Positions 8,966 through 17,686 of a DNA stretch of 64,000 nucleotides are shown here, piece after piece; position 1 is the first letter of the stretch; each line of letters starts with the position of its first letter. Both the position numbers and the translations under genes were made by a program. The notes under the pieces are model-generated. The model ran no database searches. It had not been told where the DNA came from and was given only the letters and a program-made list of their open reading frames with translations. Source of the DNA: an uncultured Desulfosarcina sp. (GTDB lineage: Bacteria; Desulfobacterota; Desulfobacteria; Desulfobacterales; Desulfosarcinaceae); assembly GCF_963668215.1 (NCBI RefSeq), contig NZ_OY764190.1, positions 4,154,001 to 4,218,000 of the forward strand, given 5' to 3'.

Positions 8966-10969
8966 TTATACTTTGAACTGTTCCACCATGTTTTTGAGGC
9001 TCTCCGCCAGCTTGGAAAGCTCCTGGGCACTGAGGTTGACCTGGCCGCTGCTGGTGGACATTTCGTTCATTGAGACACTCACTCCGGCGATGTCGCTGGA
9101 AATCTCTCCGGAGACCGTGCTGCTCTGATTGACATTTTCGTTGACTTCCTGAATGCCCTGGGAAGCCTGGGCCACGTTGGTGGCGATCTCCTTGGTGGCG
9201 GCCGACTGCTGTTCCACGGCCGTGGCGATGTTGGCGACCACGTCGTTGACGTCGTTGATGACCTGGGTGATCTCCGCGATCTGGCCCACGGTGGTGGACG
9301 TGGTCCCCTGGATGCCTTCGATCTTGTCCTTGATATCCTGGGTCGCCTCGGCGGTCTGCTTGGCCAGTTCCTTGATCTCGTTGGCCACCACGGCAAAGCC
9401 CTTGCCGGCCTCGCCGGCCCGGGCCGCCTCGATGGTGGCGTTCAGGGCCAGCAGGTTGACCTGCTCGCTGATGTCGGTGATCGTTTCCACCACCTTGCCG
9501 ATGGAGTTGGCCGCGTTGCCCAACTGGTTCATGTTGGTGGAGGCGGTGGAAGCCTTGGTGGCCGCTTCGTCGGAAATGCCGCGGGCCTTTTCGGCGTTCT
9601 GGGCGATTTCTCCGATGGTAGCGGACATCTCTTCAGAAGCGGTGGCCACCATGTTGGTGTTGGTGGCGGACTGCTCCATGGCCGCGGCCACATTGTTCAT
9701 GTTGGCACTCATCTCCTCGGCCGCGGCCGAAACGGTATTGGACTTGTCGGTGACGTTCTGGATGCCCTGGGTCATCTGCTCGGAGATGGCGGACAGCTCG
9801 GTGGAGGAGGATGACAGGGTTTCAACCCCGCCGGCGATGTCCTTGATGATGCCCTGGAGCTTCTCGATAAAGGTGTTGAACCAGCGGGCCAGTTCGCCGA
9901 CCTCGTCCTTGGTCGTGGCCTCCAGGCGCATGGTCAGGTCGCCTTCACCCTGGGCGATGTCCTTGAGACCGGCCACGGCGGCATTGATGGGTTTAACGAT
10001 GGCCCGGGCGGAGAAGAAAACGAGCACGGCGACAATCAGACCGGCCACGATCGCGATAACGATATTGGCGTTGCGGATGGCATGGGACGCCGCCAGGAAC
10101 TCCTGGGAATCCTGGGTGGCGCCGATGGACCAGCCGTTGACGCCCACCGGAGCAAAACCGGCAATTTTCGGGGTGCCATTGAAGACGTATTCTTCCACAC
10201 CAGCTTCTCCGGCCAGCATGCGCTTGTTGATCGAGGCCATGTCGCCGATGCCGGTAACATCCAGCTTAAGAACATGTTCGGATTTCGGGTGGGCCAGGAT
10301 AATTCCCTTTTTGTCGATCATGTATCCGTAACCGGTTTCACCAACTTTCCGGTTGGCGATCAGATCCGTAAAGTACTCGGCCTTGATTACCGTTCCAAGA
10401 ACGCCCAGAACCTGGCCGTTTGCGGATTTGATGGCTGCACAAGCCGTGACGACCGGTTTGCCGGTGGCCTTGGAAACCGTCATCTCACCGATAACGGCGC
10501 CGCCGCTCTGTTTGGCTCCCCGAAAATCTTCGCTGCTGGAAATATCGATTCCCTTGTAGACACCGCCATTCTCCAGCACACCGTTATAGATATTGCCGTT
10601 GACGTCGGCGATGAAAACGCCCTGGTAATGGCTGCCCATTCTTGAAAACTGATTTTTCAGGGCATTGAAGACATCCTTAACCTGATTCGCGGAAGCGTCG
10701 ACGCCGAAAGTGTTTACGGATTCGGCCAGATTGATGACACGCTTCTGGGAAGCCATGGAGGCCGCCTTGGTTGTTTCGGAATCCAGGATGTTTTTGGTCA
10801 TGCGGGATAGATCCGATGCGATTCCGGAAGCCTGGTGTTTGGATAGATCCATGAGCGCGGTTCGTGCCTTGGCAAAGGAAAGATAGCCCACGATAATCAG
10901 CGGAACCAGGACGGCCACAAGGCCGCCGAGAATCAGTTTGGAGGAGATGGAATGCAGATTGATTTTCAT
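8966..10969 (-). CDS. Methyl-accepting chemotaxis protein with Cache sensor
   Basis: 667 residues. TM1 spans about 13-33, and a periplasmic Cache-type sensor domain about 35-295 (VKDVFNALKNQFSRMG, GYGYMIDKKGIILAHP). TM2 is about 298-318, followed by HAMP (VKPINAAVAGLKDIAQGEGDL) and a long signalling coiled coil whose hairpin tip shows NLLALNATIEAARAGEAGKG. No CheR-tethering pentapeptide is seen at the C-terminus (ends NMVEQFKV). It is presumably the receptor for the CheA-like/CheW pair downstream. The ligand cannot be told, though Cache domains usually bind small metabolites such as amino or organic acids. Confidence 0.92.
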   Translation of the reverse strand: MKINLHSISSKLILGGLVAVLVPLIIVGYLSFAKARTALMDLSKHQASGIASDLSRMTKNILDSETTKAASMASQKRVINLAESVNTFGVDASANQVKDVFNALKNQFSRMGSHYQGVFIADVNGNIYNGVLENGGVYKGIDISSSEDFRGAKQSGGAVIGEMTVSKATGKPVVTACAAIKSANGQVLGVLGTVIKAEYFTDLIANRKVGETGYGYMIDKKGIILAHPKSEHVLKLDVTGIGDMASINKRMLAGEAGVEEYVFNGTPKIAGFAPVGVNGWSIGATQDSQEFLAASHAIRNANIVIAIVAGLIVAVLVFFSARAIVKPINAAVAGLKDIAQGEGDLTMRLEATTKDEVGELARWFNTFIEKLQGIIKDIAGGVETLSSSSTELSAISEQMTQGIQNVTDKSNTVSAAAEEMSANMNNVAAAMEQSATNTNMVATASEEMSATIGEIAQNAEKARGISDEAATKASTASTNMNQLGNAANSIGKVVETITDISEQVNLLALNATIEAARAGEAGKGFAVVANEIKELAKQTAEATQDIKDKIEGIQGTTSTTVGQIAEITQVINDVNDVVANIATAVEQQSAATKEIATNVAQASQGIQEVNENVNQSSTVSGEISSDIAGVSVSMNEMSTSSGQVNLSAQELSKLAESLKNMVEQFKV

Positions 10970-11009
10970 TTAAGGTGCTCCTTGTCAAATAAGGTTAAGG
11001 TTGAGGGTA

Positions 11010-11231
11010 TTAAAAGGTTTTATGACAATAGATATTCAAACTTCGTACGATCTGACTGGCTTCCTCTTCGGCCTGGTACAGCTTGATCAGATCCGTCATT
11101 ACGTAGTCCGGAAGATCCGAGAGCAAAAGCATCTCAATCCGGTTGTTGATCATGGCCAGATACCGGTTGATTCCCTGGAGCCCGTCTATGATAGGCTTCA
11201 CGGTTTCATCGGTAGCATTTTGTGACAACAT
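11010..11231 (-). CDS. Small helical protein at head of chemosensory operon
   Basis: 73 residues from ATG 11231, chosen because a good site (AGGAGCG) lies just upstream; a longer reading to 11345 has none. The sequence is charged and predicted helical (DETVKPIIDGLQGINRYLAM, DLPDYVMTDLIKLYQAEEEA). It does not contain the His-containing HPt signature, so it is not an obvious replacement for the missing CheA P1 domain. It precedes the MCP gene by 40 bp and is probably co-transcribed. Not recognised. Confidence 0.65.
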   Translation of the reverse strand: MLSQNATDETVKPIIDGLQGINRYLAMINNRIEMLLLSDLPDYVMTDLIKLYQAEEEASQIVRSLNIYCHKTF

Positions 11232-11419
11232 GGTCGCTCCTTTCCTCTGCTCGTTTTTGCTGCATGGTCGGCCCACCATTTTTCTCGCCAACGCAGCCGG
11301 TATCGTGGCATCTCCAATCAGCCGTTCAACTGCTGATATCGCCACGTTGGGCGTGAACTTAACGATGGTTTAAGTGGGGTAAAATGGGGGCTAAAAACAC
11401 CCTATATGGTTGGGCGTCC

Positions 11420-12766
11420 TTATTCGGAAAGAGCGTTCAGGTAGGATTGGAGATTGATTTTTTTATTTGTTAATCCAAGCTTTTGGCGGACATTTTTACG
11501 ATGCCATTGAATGGAGCTGGGGGACAGGGCCAGCATGTCGGCAATTTCTTTTGAGTTCTTCCCCTCACGAATCAAATCGGCGATTCGCACCTCCGTGGGA
11601 GTAAGGTCGATGTACTTGGAAAAAATGGTTTTTGAAAACTGGGAAACGATGTCGTTGAGATTGGTCTGGACGATGTTCAGGTAGGCCCGGGCCTCCGACT
11701 CGAGCTTGCAGGTTTCCAGTTCGCCCAGGTAAGGAAATACAAACCGCTTCAGGTTGACCAGCATGTTTTCCTCTACGGCCCGCTTCTCTACCTCGCGATG
11801 GTCCAGGGAGGCTTTCAGCGCCTGGTTGACCTTCTCCAGGTAGGTCGATTTCTCATCCAGGGCAACCTGGCGCTCCTCGATGGTACGAATCATCTTTTTG
11901 CGCAGGGAGATATCGCGGATGATGGCCAAGCCATAGAGAGAACCGTTGATGGTGAAACGGTTCAGGCTGACTTCGGCATCGAATCGGGACCCGTCTTTCC
12001 TGAGAAAACGCCATTCGAAAAATTGAGGTTTATTTTGATCCAGCAACGCAAGTCTTCGGCGGACTTCGTCTTCGGACGATATCCCATCGGCCTGGTTTTG
12101 CGGTGAAAGGTCCAACGGCGACAGGCCGGTCATCTGGTCCCGGGAACTGTTGAAAAGGGCCAGCGCCTTTTGGTTGCAGTCGACGATGAAACCGTCCTTG
12201 AGAAGAAAGATGGCATCATTGGCCGACTCGAAAAGCTGGCGGTAGCGAGCCTCGCTGGCGCGCAGTTCCTGTTCTGCCGTTCGCTTGTCGGTGATATCCT
12301 GGAACGTTTCGATGGCCCCCGATATATTCCCCTCAGCATCGGTGAGTGGCGCGGCTGTGAAAAAGAGCCATCTGCCGTTTTCACCCAGTTTTGGGAAAAA
12401 ATCCTCCCCTTCGTAACCGTTCCGGGTATGGCGGCAGTCTTTGACTTTGCCGCCATAAACCATGATCAGGTCTTCTGAACGGGTCTGATTGACGATCAGA
12501 TCCGCCATTAGCTTCCTTTTGTGGCAGTAAAAGGCTTCGCGGTGCTTGACGGTTCCGAGCGTTTCGGATGCCGGGATGCCGGTCAGCAGTTCGCAGGCCC
12601 GATTCCAGTGGGTGATTCTGCATTGCGCATCGACCACAAAGGTGGGAATCGGGTTGCCTTCCAGGATCTGGGCCAGATTCAGCTGGACCTCCATGCAACA
12701 GGAAGCATCCTTTTCGTTCGCTGTGGGAGCGTCTTCAGGAACTTGCTGGTTCGCTTCGCGTCTCAA
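11420..12766 (-). CDS. PAS-PAS-LuxR transcriptional regulator
   Basis: 448 residues. The first PAS domain is about 30-160 (ILEGNPIPTFVVDAQCRITHWN) and the second about 168-290 (ARYRQLFESANDAIFLLKDG). A coiled-coil linker follows (about 295-380), then a C-terminal LuxR-type helix-turn-helix (about 385-448, LTPTEVRIADLIREGKNSKEIADML). This PAS-PAS-HTH form is common in Desulfobacterota and senses a cytoplasmic signal without phosphotransfer. Conserved Cys residues in the first PAS (EAFYCHKRK and VKDCRHTRNG) might bind a metal or heme. It lies upstream of the chemosensory operon on the same strand but 189 bp away, so is likely separate. Confidence 0.88.
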   Translation of the reverse strand: MRREANQQVPEDAPTANEKDASCCMEVQLNLAQILEGNPIPTFVVDAQCRITHWNRACELLTGIPASETLGTVKHREAFYCHKRKLMADLIVNQTRSEDLIMVYGGKVKDCRHTRNGYEGEDFFPKLGENGRWLFFTAAPLTDAEGNISGAIETFQDITDKRTAEQELRASEARYRQLFESANDAIFLLKDGFIVDCNQKALALFNSSRDQMTGLSPLDLSPQNQADGISSEDEVRRRLALLDQNKPQFFEWRFLRKDGSRFDAEVSLNRFTINGSLYGLAIIRDISLRKKMIRTIEERQVALDEKSTYLEKVNQALKASLDHREVEKRAVEENMLVNLKRFVFPYLGELETCKLESEARAYLNIVQTNLNDIVSQFSKTIFSKYIDLTPTEVRIADLIREGKNSKEIADMLALSPSSIQWHRKNVRQKLGLTNKKINLQSYLNALSE

Positions 12767-12791
12767 TCAGATTTGTCCTAATTTTATGCTG

Positions 12792-12953
12792 TTATATCTT
12801 AAAGCTGCCGACGATCGCATTCAGTTCGGTGGCCATCCGTTTGAGATCGTCGGCGCTGGCCTTCACTTGGTCGCTGCTGTTGGCGATTTCTGCGGAACTC
12901 TGGTTGACGACGGCGATATCCTGGGTGATTTCCACCGCTAGCCGGTTCAACAT
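12792..12953 (-). CDS. 53-residue MCP C-terminal tail, free-standing
   Basis: The sequence ITQDIAVVNQSSAEIANS...ATELNAIVGSFKI is the C-terminal methylation helix of an MCP, without receptor, HAMP or signalling tip. It starts at ATG 12953 behind a strong ribosome site (AAGGAGGTG), so it may be translated. The open frame continues upstream to 13079 with no MCP-like sequence. Either it is the relic of a deleted MCP or a small protein that joins coiled coils of the neighbouring array. Confidence 0.5.
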   Translation of the reverse strand: MLNRLAVEITQDIAVVNQSSAEIANSSDQVKASADDLKRMATELNAIVGSFKI

Positions 12954-12988
12954 GCCAACACCTCCTTGATCATATGGATTGGAATTCG

Positions 12989-13020
12989 GTGTCGTGGTTC
13001 TTTTGTGTCGTGGTTCTTCT
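12989..13020. repeat. 16-bp tandem duplication
   Basis: Two adjacent near-identical 16-bp units beginning GTGTCGTGGTTCTT, upstream of the MCP-tail gene. No function is evident; probably a slippage duplication. Confidence 0.6.
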
Positions 13021-13181
13021 GGGTTGGTATTGGTCGTTTTTAGAAAAAACTTAAGTTGTTTCCGTATCGGATTTTCCAACTGAAGAGAATTTGTTTTCTA
13101 AGGCAAAGTTAAGCTGCGCATGGGGGAAAGGGGGGGCTCTATTGTGGCTTTGATGACGCCGCAGCGCCTGTCAAAAGGAAC

Positions 13182-13210
13182 AGGGAACCCGAGCGATACT
13201 CGGGTTCCCT
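13182..13210 (-). terminator. hairpin terminator after tRNA-Trp
   Basis: A perfect 12-bp stem (AGGGAACCCGAG paired across a 5-base loop) lies 9 bp beyond the tRNA 3' end on the minus strand and is followed by a modest T-rich run (GTTCCTTTTG). Confidence 0.7.
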
Positions 13211-13219
13211 GCCTTAAGG

Positions 13220-13296
13220 TGGCAGGCCAGGAGGGGCTCGAACCCCCAACACCCGGATTTGGAGTCCGGTGCTCTACCAATTCGAGCTACTGGCCT
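13220..13296 (-). tRNA. tRNA-Trp (CCA)
   Basis: 77 nt including an encoded CCA end. The acceptor stem AGGCCAG pairs with CTGGCCT; the anticodon loop reads CTCCAAA with anticodon CCA; the T loop contains GGTTCGAGCCC. It is intact. Confidence 0.97.
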
Positions 13297-13436
13297 GTAA
13301 TTTTAATCGAAGACGCTTCTATACAACAGACTCGATAAAAAGTCTGCCTTTAATTTTGGCAGGCACGCAAAAAGTGCCGGGTTCGGCAACCCGTACTCGA
13401 TCCGGGGGCATCCGGACCATGCGACTTCGAATGCGG

Positions 13437-13706
13437 TTACCGCAGCTGGCTGTCTTTACTGCCGCGACGGTTGTATCCGGAGAAAACCGTCTGCCGTTCT
13501 TCCATTGCCGACTGGCAATCCACGCACAGGCGAACGCCGGGAATCGCCTTGCGTCGGGCCTCCGGAATCTCCTCCTCGCATTGTTCGCAGTGGGTCAGGC
13601 TTTCGCCGGAAGGCAGACGGCTCCTGGCCTGCTTGACGGAGTCCGCCACGCTGGCATCGATTTGCTCCTGTACCGCTCCGTCCCGGGACCAGCCAATGGC
13701 CATCAT
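13437..13706 (-). CDS. DksA/TraR-type zinc-finger protein
   Basis: 89 residues, the size of the YbiI-like subgroup. It has the DksA/TraR C4 zinc finger CEQCEEEIPEARRKAIPGVR followed by LCVDCQ (about residues 40-65). It lacks the long coiled coil of DksA itself, so it probably binds RNA polymerase differently or acts as a short TraR-like factor. The start is one of two adjacent Met codons (MMAIGW). Flanked by tRNA-Trp downstream and a hypothetical SpoIIAA-like gene upstream, all on the minus strand. Confidence 0.85.
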   Translation of the reverse strand: MMAIGWSRDGAVQEQIDASVADSVKQARSRLPSGESLTHCEQCEEEIPEARRKAIPGVRLCVDCQSAMEERQTVFSGYNRRGSKDSQLR

Positions 13707-13898
13707 TCGCTCCTTTGTCGATTTGTTTCGCCTCTAACCGTTCAAGTTGCATCGGACCGTAGCAATTTTTCATTTCGGAGGAAACGAAAATTTTAGGCGG
13801 CCTGCGATCCGATCGCTTCCGTTTTGACAAATCCGGATCAAACCCGCCGGCCGGTGGGCAAGGAAAAAGGGGGGCGGCGGCAAATGCAAGAACGGGCT

Positions 13899-14363
13899 TT
13901 ACAGCGCGACGGGAACCGGTCGGTGGTACTGCCCTTGGGACGTGCGGCGATTGATGAAGCGTTTGATCCGGATCCCTTCGTCTTTGTTATAACCGAGCCA
14001 GGCAAGCGGTTCATTTAACCCGTTTTCAAAAGCTTTGACTTGGAGCTTTCCTGTGTTGGCCAACGAGGAATATATTTCGATGCCTTTTTTATATTCGGCC
14101 GAATTGACCAGCACAGCGGCGCGGAAATCTTTATCCGCAAAAAGCCTCCTCTGGGTTTCAGCCGCTCGGATCAAACCTTGAACAGTCAAGCCTTCCACGC
14201 TGTGAAGCGGTCGCATGTCCAGCAACTCTCTGATGACATCGCAATCCGCCGATTCAGCATAAAAACCCATCAGGTGGATCATCAATGTCTGGTCGTCCAG
14301 GATGCCCGTCGCAACAGTATAGACAAAGTTCAATTTGGGAAAAAGTTCCCGTATGTAAGCCAT
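13899..14363 (-). CDS. SpoIIAA/STAS-like hypothetical protein
   Basis: 154 residues. The pattern VYTVATGILDDQTLMIHLMGFY ... KDFRAAVLVNSAEYKKGIEIYSSLA ... LNEPLAWLG follows the layout of the two other SpoIIAA-like proteins in this window (16270-16671 and 20584-21003): early beta strands, a central helix, then a strand-helix pair ending in ALxWL. Such domains often mediate protein-protein contacts or bind small lipophilic molecules. The C-terminal 20 residues are basic. Function unknown. Confidence 0.65.
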   Translation of the reverse strand: MAYIRELFPKLNFVYTVATGILDDQTLMIHLMGFYAESADCDVIRELLDMRPLHSVEGLTVQGLIRAAETQRRLFADKDFRAAVLVNSAEYKKGIEIYSSLANTGKLQVKAFENGLNEPLAWLGYNKDEGIRIKRFINRRTSQGQYHRPVPVAL

Positions 14364-14605
14364 TTAAAGTCCTTGTCGGTAAGCGTTTGCAAGAAAAACG
14401 TGAGGAGTTGCGGTAGTATAAGGAAAGGTAACTTCGATGTCAATTGTAATCCGGGCTCACACTGCAATCCGAACTCACCGCTCAGATTTTTCCTCTATCC
14501 CATTTCGGCGCGGAAAGCAATGCACGGCTTTATTCAAAAAGGAGTTCTGGAGAAGTATTTCCCCCGTAGGCACCGCCGTGTCGAGGCGATATCGATTTGC
14601 CGAAA

Positions 14606-15859
14606 CTATAAAATTTGTCTGAACAAGGAGGTAGCCCAAGCCATGGACCGAATTGATGCGCTGGCCACTGTGCCGGGATCAATCGTCAGTTCCCGGCATA
14701 AAGATTCGATTTTAGACGCATGCACGTTTTCGACGGCCGACACCAAATCGAGGTATTTCGAATACTTCGAATCCTTGTCCAGGTAACCGGCCTTCAACTC
14801 ATCGCTAAGCGGCAGTTCTTCCAATATGTTGACCAGCGGGATGCCCAGCATGGCTTCGATCAGTGAAAGCATCCCGAAAAGAAACATGGTTTCAGAGCTT
14901 GCCAGCTGTATTTGTCCATTTTCGCACAGCTCCTCTAAAATGCGTCCACGGTTGAGCGCCAACCGATAGAGTTCGGGGGTTTTATTTTTCCCCATCAGGT
15001 CGGATGTAACAATCATGCGAAGCCAGTAGCTCAGCCGTTTGCTGCCCAATAGGATGATGGCATGGCGAATGGATGTGATTTTCATCGAAAATCCGAAGGC
15101 TGGTGTGTTCAAAAGGCGAAGCAACCGATACGTTATACCCGGATCGGCCTCGATGATTTCCGTCATTTCCTGGGGCGGAAAGGAAGGGTTGGACAATGCC
15201 TGTAAAATTCGGAATTTAGAGACTTCGGTGGATCGAAGTGATCGTCCCACCAAGGTTTCGGGCTTTGCAAAAAAATAACCCTGGAACAGTTCGCATCCGA
15301 GCTTTTCCAGATGGGCGATGATTTCTTTGTTATCTACTTTTTCGGCAAGCTTTATGGATCGATTGCCTTCAAGCGAAGAAAAGATCGCTTTAATTTGGTC
15401 GAGGTCTTTTCCCAGGATATCGACCTTTACGATATCGGCAAGATCCAGAAATTCCTTTTGCAGTCCCTTGCCTTCATAATCGTCGATAGCGACGAGATAC
15501 CCGTCCTGCTTCAGTTCGATCAACGTACTGACGAGTTCATCCGTGGGCGTGATATCTTCCAGGACTTCAATTACCGTAACGGTGGGAGGCAATCCTCGAG
15601 GCGCGCCCTGCAAAATAAGCTTTTCCGTAAAATTGATACAGATTTTTTTGGACTGGTCGGAAAGTTCCTGGGATCTGATAAAACCACAGGAAGCGACGCT
15701 GAGGGTGGCAAGATCCTGATCGGAAATTTCTGCGTTTTTCATATCTGGGCCGGCGCGAAATAAAAGCTCGTAACCCCAAATTCGATTGTTGTCGTAGAAA
15801 ATGGGCTGCCTTGCGACGTAAAAATTATCAAAAATCGGGCTGTGTTTTTTTTGGGTCAT
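14606..15859 (-). CDS. EAL-HDOD signalling protein (YuxH type)
   Basis: 417 residues. The N-terminal EAL-like domain (about 12-200) is degenerate: the signature reads YELLFR instead of EAL-x-R, though VIEVLEDITP and AIDDYEG are retained, so c-di-GMP hydrolysis is unlikely and binding uncertain. The C-terminal HDOD domain (about 200-395) has QALSNPSFPPQEMTEIIEADPG and LLNTPAFGFSMKITSIRHAI. Proteins of this form regulate motility, chemotaxis or surface behaviour. It is monocistronic with a long leader; the divergent gene at 16270 encodes a SpoIIAA-like protein. Confidence 0.88.
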   Translation of the reverse strand: MTQKKHSPIFDNFYVARQPIFYDNNRIWGYELLFRAGPDMKNAEISDQDLATLSVASCGFIRSQELSDQSKKICINFTEKLILQGAPRGLPPTVTVIEVLEDITPTDELVSTLIELKQDGYLVAIDDYEGKGLQKEFLDLADIVKVDILGKDLDQIKAIFSSLEGNRSIKLAEKVDNKEIIAHLEKLGCELFQGYFFAKPETLVGRSLRSTEVSKFRILQALSNPSFPPQEMTEIIEADPGITYRLLRLLNTPAFGFSMKITSIRHAIILLGSKRLSYWLRMIVTSDLMGKNKTPELYRLALNRGRILEELCENGQIQLASSETMFLFGMLSLIEAMLGIPLVNILEELPLSDELKAGYLDKDSKYSKYLDLVSAVENVHASKIESLCRELTIDPGTVASASIRSMAWATSLFRQIL

Positions 15860-16269
15860 GGGAAATATGTGATTTTTTGTTCGATTCGAATGAAAAAGCT
15901 TTTATGGATTCGATATAGTTTATCGCCCGTATCCACCCATCTCTTAACGAGTTTTTTTGTTCCCGTCCCAGATTCGTTATGGAAAAAAGAAGTTACCGCA
16001 CCAAAAGGGAAACCGGGCCGCTCAATGCGGTCCGGTTTCATTGGGGAGGAGGAAGGGGAAAAATTCCAGAGTTCTTCTGAACTCTTTGTTCATGATGGCA
16101 CCTTATCGTATCTTCCTTACCTGAAGATAACACAAAGATTACTGAAAGATAATCTTTCCCGATACTGTCGTTGGCGGATATGTTGTGCCCTTATTTTGTA
16201 TCGATTGGTTCGGCTGCATCGCCGAAAAAGCTTGAATAATTGGCAAGGCAGTGTCACAAATAGTTACAC
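15860..16269. other. divergent intergenic region
   Basis: 410 bp between the EAL-HDOD gene (minus) and a SpoIIAA-like gene (plus). It contains a long stem-loop at 16009-16039 (arms GAAACCGG.CCGC, one mismatch) and a smaller one at 16068-16085 (AGAGTTC, loop TTCT). Neither has a clean T-tract, so they may be operators or RNA structures. No ORF was accepted. Confidence 0.5.
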
Positions 16270-16671
16270 ATGGCAATGATTGGCAGTGCAATGGCGCATT
16301 TTGATATAAAAATCGACAAGGAACTTGACCTGGCAACCATCCGGTTTTCGGGCCAGACCTCCTCATCCGACATCATCGATGCCATCCAGTCTTTTTATCG
16401 ATCCGAACTTGCCTCCAAGGTGCTTTGGGACTTTTTGGAAAGCAACCTTTCGGAACTGCCCAGCGAGGATATAACGCTAATCATTGAAACAGCTAAAAGT
16501 TATTCCGGTATGCGGCCGGGGGGCAAATCAGCCCTCGTCGGATCCAGCGATCTGCTTTTTGGCATTGCTCGGATGTATGCGTCATTGGCCGAAGTGAAGT
16601 GTCATCCGATCACAAACCGGGCCTTCCGATCCAGGCAAGAGGCGCTGGACTGGCTCAACGGCCACGATTGA
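16270..16671 (+). CDS. SpoIIAA/STAS-like protein
   Basis: 133 residues (126 if started at the Met at 16291; neither start has a strong ribosome site). It shows DLATIRFSGQTSSSDIIDAIQ, VLWDFLESNLSELPSEDI and KSALVGSSDLLFGIARMYA, closely matching the layout of the protein at 20584-21003 (ILWDFREA, KTAYVASSDLVFGMCRMF). It is probably a SpoIIAA-like small regulatory domain. Divergent from the EAL-HDOD gene; partner unknown. Confidence 0.75.
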   Translation: MAMIGSAMAHFDIKIDKELDLATIRFSGQTSSSDIIDAIQSFYRSELASKVLWDFLESNLSELPSEDITLIIETAKSYSGMRPGGKSALVGSSDLLFGIARMYASLAEVKCHPITNRAFRSRQEALDWLNGHD

Positions 16672-16784
16672 TTGGCAAAATATCCGGCCGTTTGTATCAT
16701 CGGACGTTGATCCTGCCTGAAGAAGAGATTGGAATAAATGAAGCAAGGCGCGGAAAGATGTGCAGCGCGCAGCCTCCGTCTCAT

Positions 16785-16979
16785 TTATGGGAGAGCGCAT
16801 GCAAAAGATACATCCGGCACAATGACATCTTTATAGCCGCAATGGCTGCAGTCCAGATACAGGTTTCGATCCGCAGCTTCCACCAGACATGCATCGTAAT
16901 GGGGGCACCAGTAGTTTCGCAAGTAATCCGCAGGGGCGGCGTTTTTCGCTGGTGACGGGAAAATCGGTGTTCTCTCCAT
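16785..16979 (-). CDS. Small Cys/His protein (CPHYxxC ... CSHC)
   Basis: 64 residues. WCPHYDACLVEAADRNLYLDC followed by SHCGYKD gives four Cys and two His in a spacing like a compact zinc or metal site (Cys26, Cys31, Cys44, Cys47 approximately). A weak ribosome site (GAGAGAGG) precedes the ATG. The Cys pattern makes it look like a real small gene rather than noise. Function unknown. Confidence 0.55.
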   Translation of the reverse strand: MERTPIFPSPAKNAAPADYLRNYWCPHYDACLVEAADRNLYLDCSHCGYKDVIVPDVSFACALP

Positions 16980-17686
16980 GACGACCCTCTCTCATCGGTT
17001 CGCAGTGCTTTAGCAGACGGTTTCTCCATGTACCTTAAGCATTATTTATACCGACTGATCTCTTCTCTCTTGGTCTCAATTGAATTCTAATCGAAAACGA
17101 ACAGTTTAATGCGTAAGATGGAAAAAATGGCGTGTTGACGAAGATTCCGTGCAGGTTTGAAAGCAAGCGTGCTGTGTAATTGAGAAGATGATGTAACCCC
17201 CGTTGAGAAAAAAAGGTTCGAAGTCCTCTCATCCCTCAATACGATTTTGGTTTCGACGGTGTTAAGGTCTGGTTTTATATCTGCCTGCTGCCGCTGGCAT
17301 CCCTGATGGCCGGCCGGTGGGGATTCATGGTTTGGCGGAACCGTTAACCGACGGCACCGTTCCTGGAAAACCAGGCATAAACTCGGGCTTGGATACGTTT
17401 TCTGGGAATAAGCCCGCATCTATCATTCCGTGGCAGATGCGGAACCCATTTCACCCATGGTCCCTGTAAAAGAAACATAACGCACCCATTGAAATATATA
17501 GGGAACAACCGCCAATTCATTTATGAATTGAAAATATATAGAATTTACAAGTAGATATGTATTTTTTAAGAAAATATTCAAAACGGCATGGCATTTGATT
17601 CACGACTAACACGACTAAACGGATTCCCCTTGCGCCGACAAGGCGCGTGGCGTCGTCAATTTATACCCATCAAAGGAGGTTTGAAA
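16980..17686. other. 707-bp region without a confident gene
   Basis: AT-rich toward the right end (17490-17580). At 17240-17346 on the plus strand a frame ends in a hydrophobic, membrane-like stretch (VWFYICLLPLASLMAGRWG) with no start codon or ribosome site; it may be the tail of a lost membrane protein gene. The DUF169 promoter is presumably between 17480 and 17660. Confidence 0.4.

Noticed and set aside
11010..11231. Small chemosensory-operon protein as the missing HPt domain of the CheA-like protein
   Set aside because: No His in an HPt-like helix motif; the only His is four residues from the C-terminus.
17240..17346. Membrane-like C-terminal frame on the plus strand
   Set aside because: No start codon or ribosome site and a stop just upstream; kept only as a possible relic.
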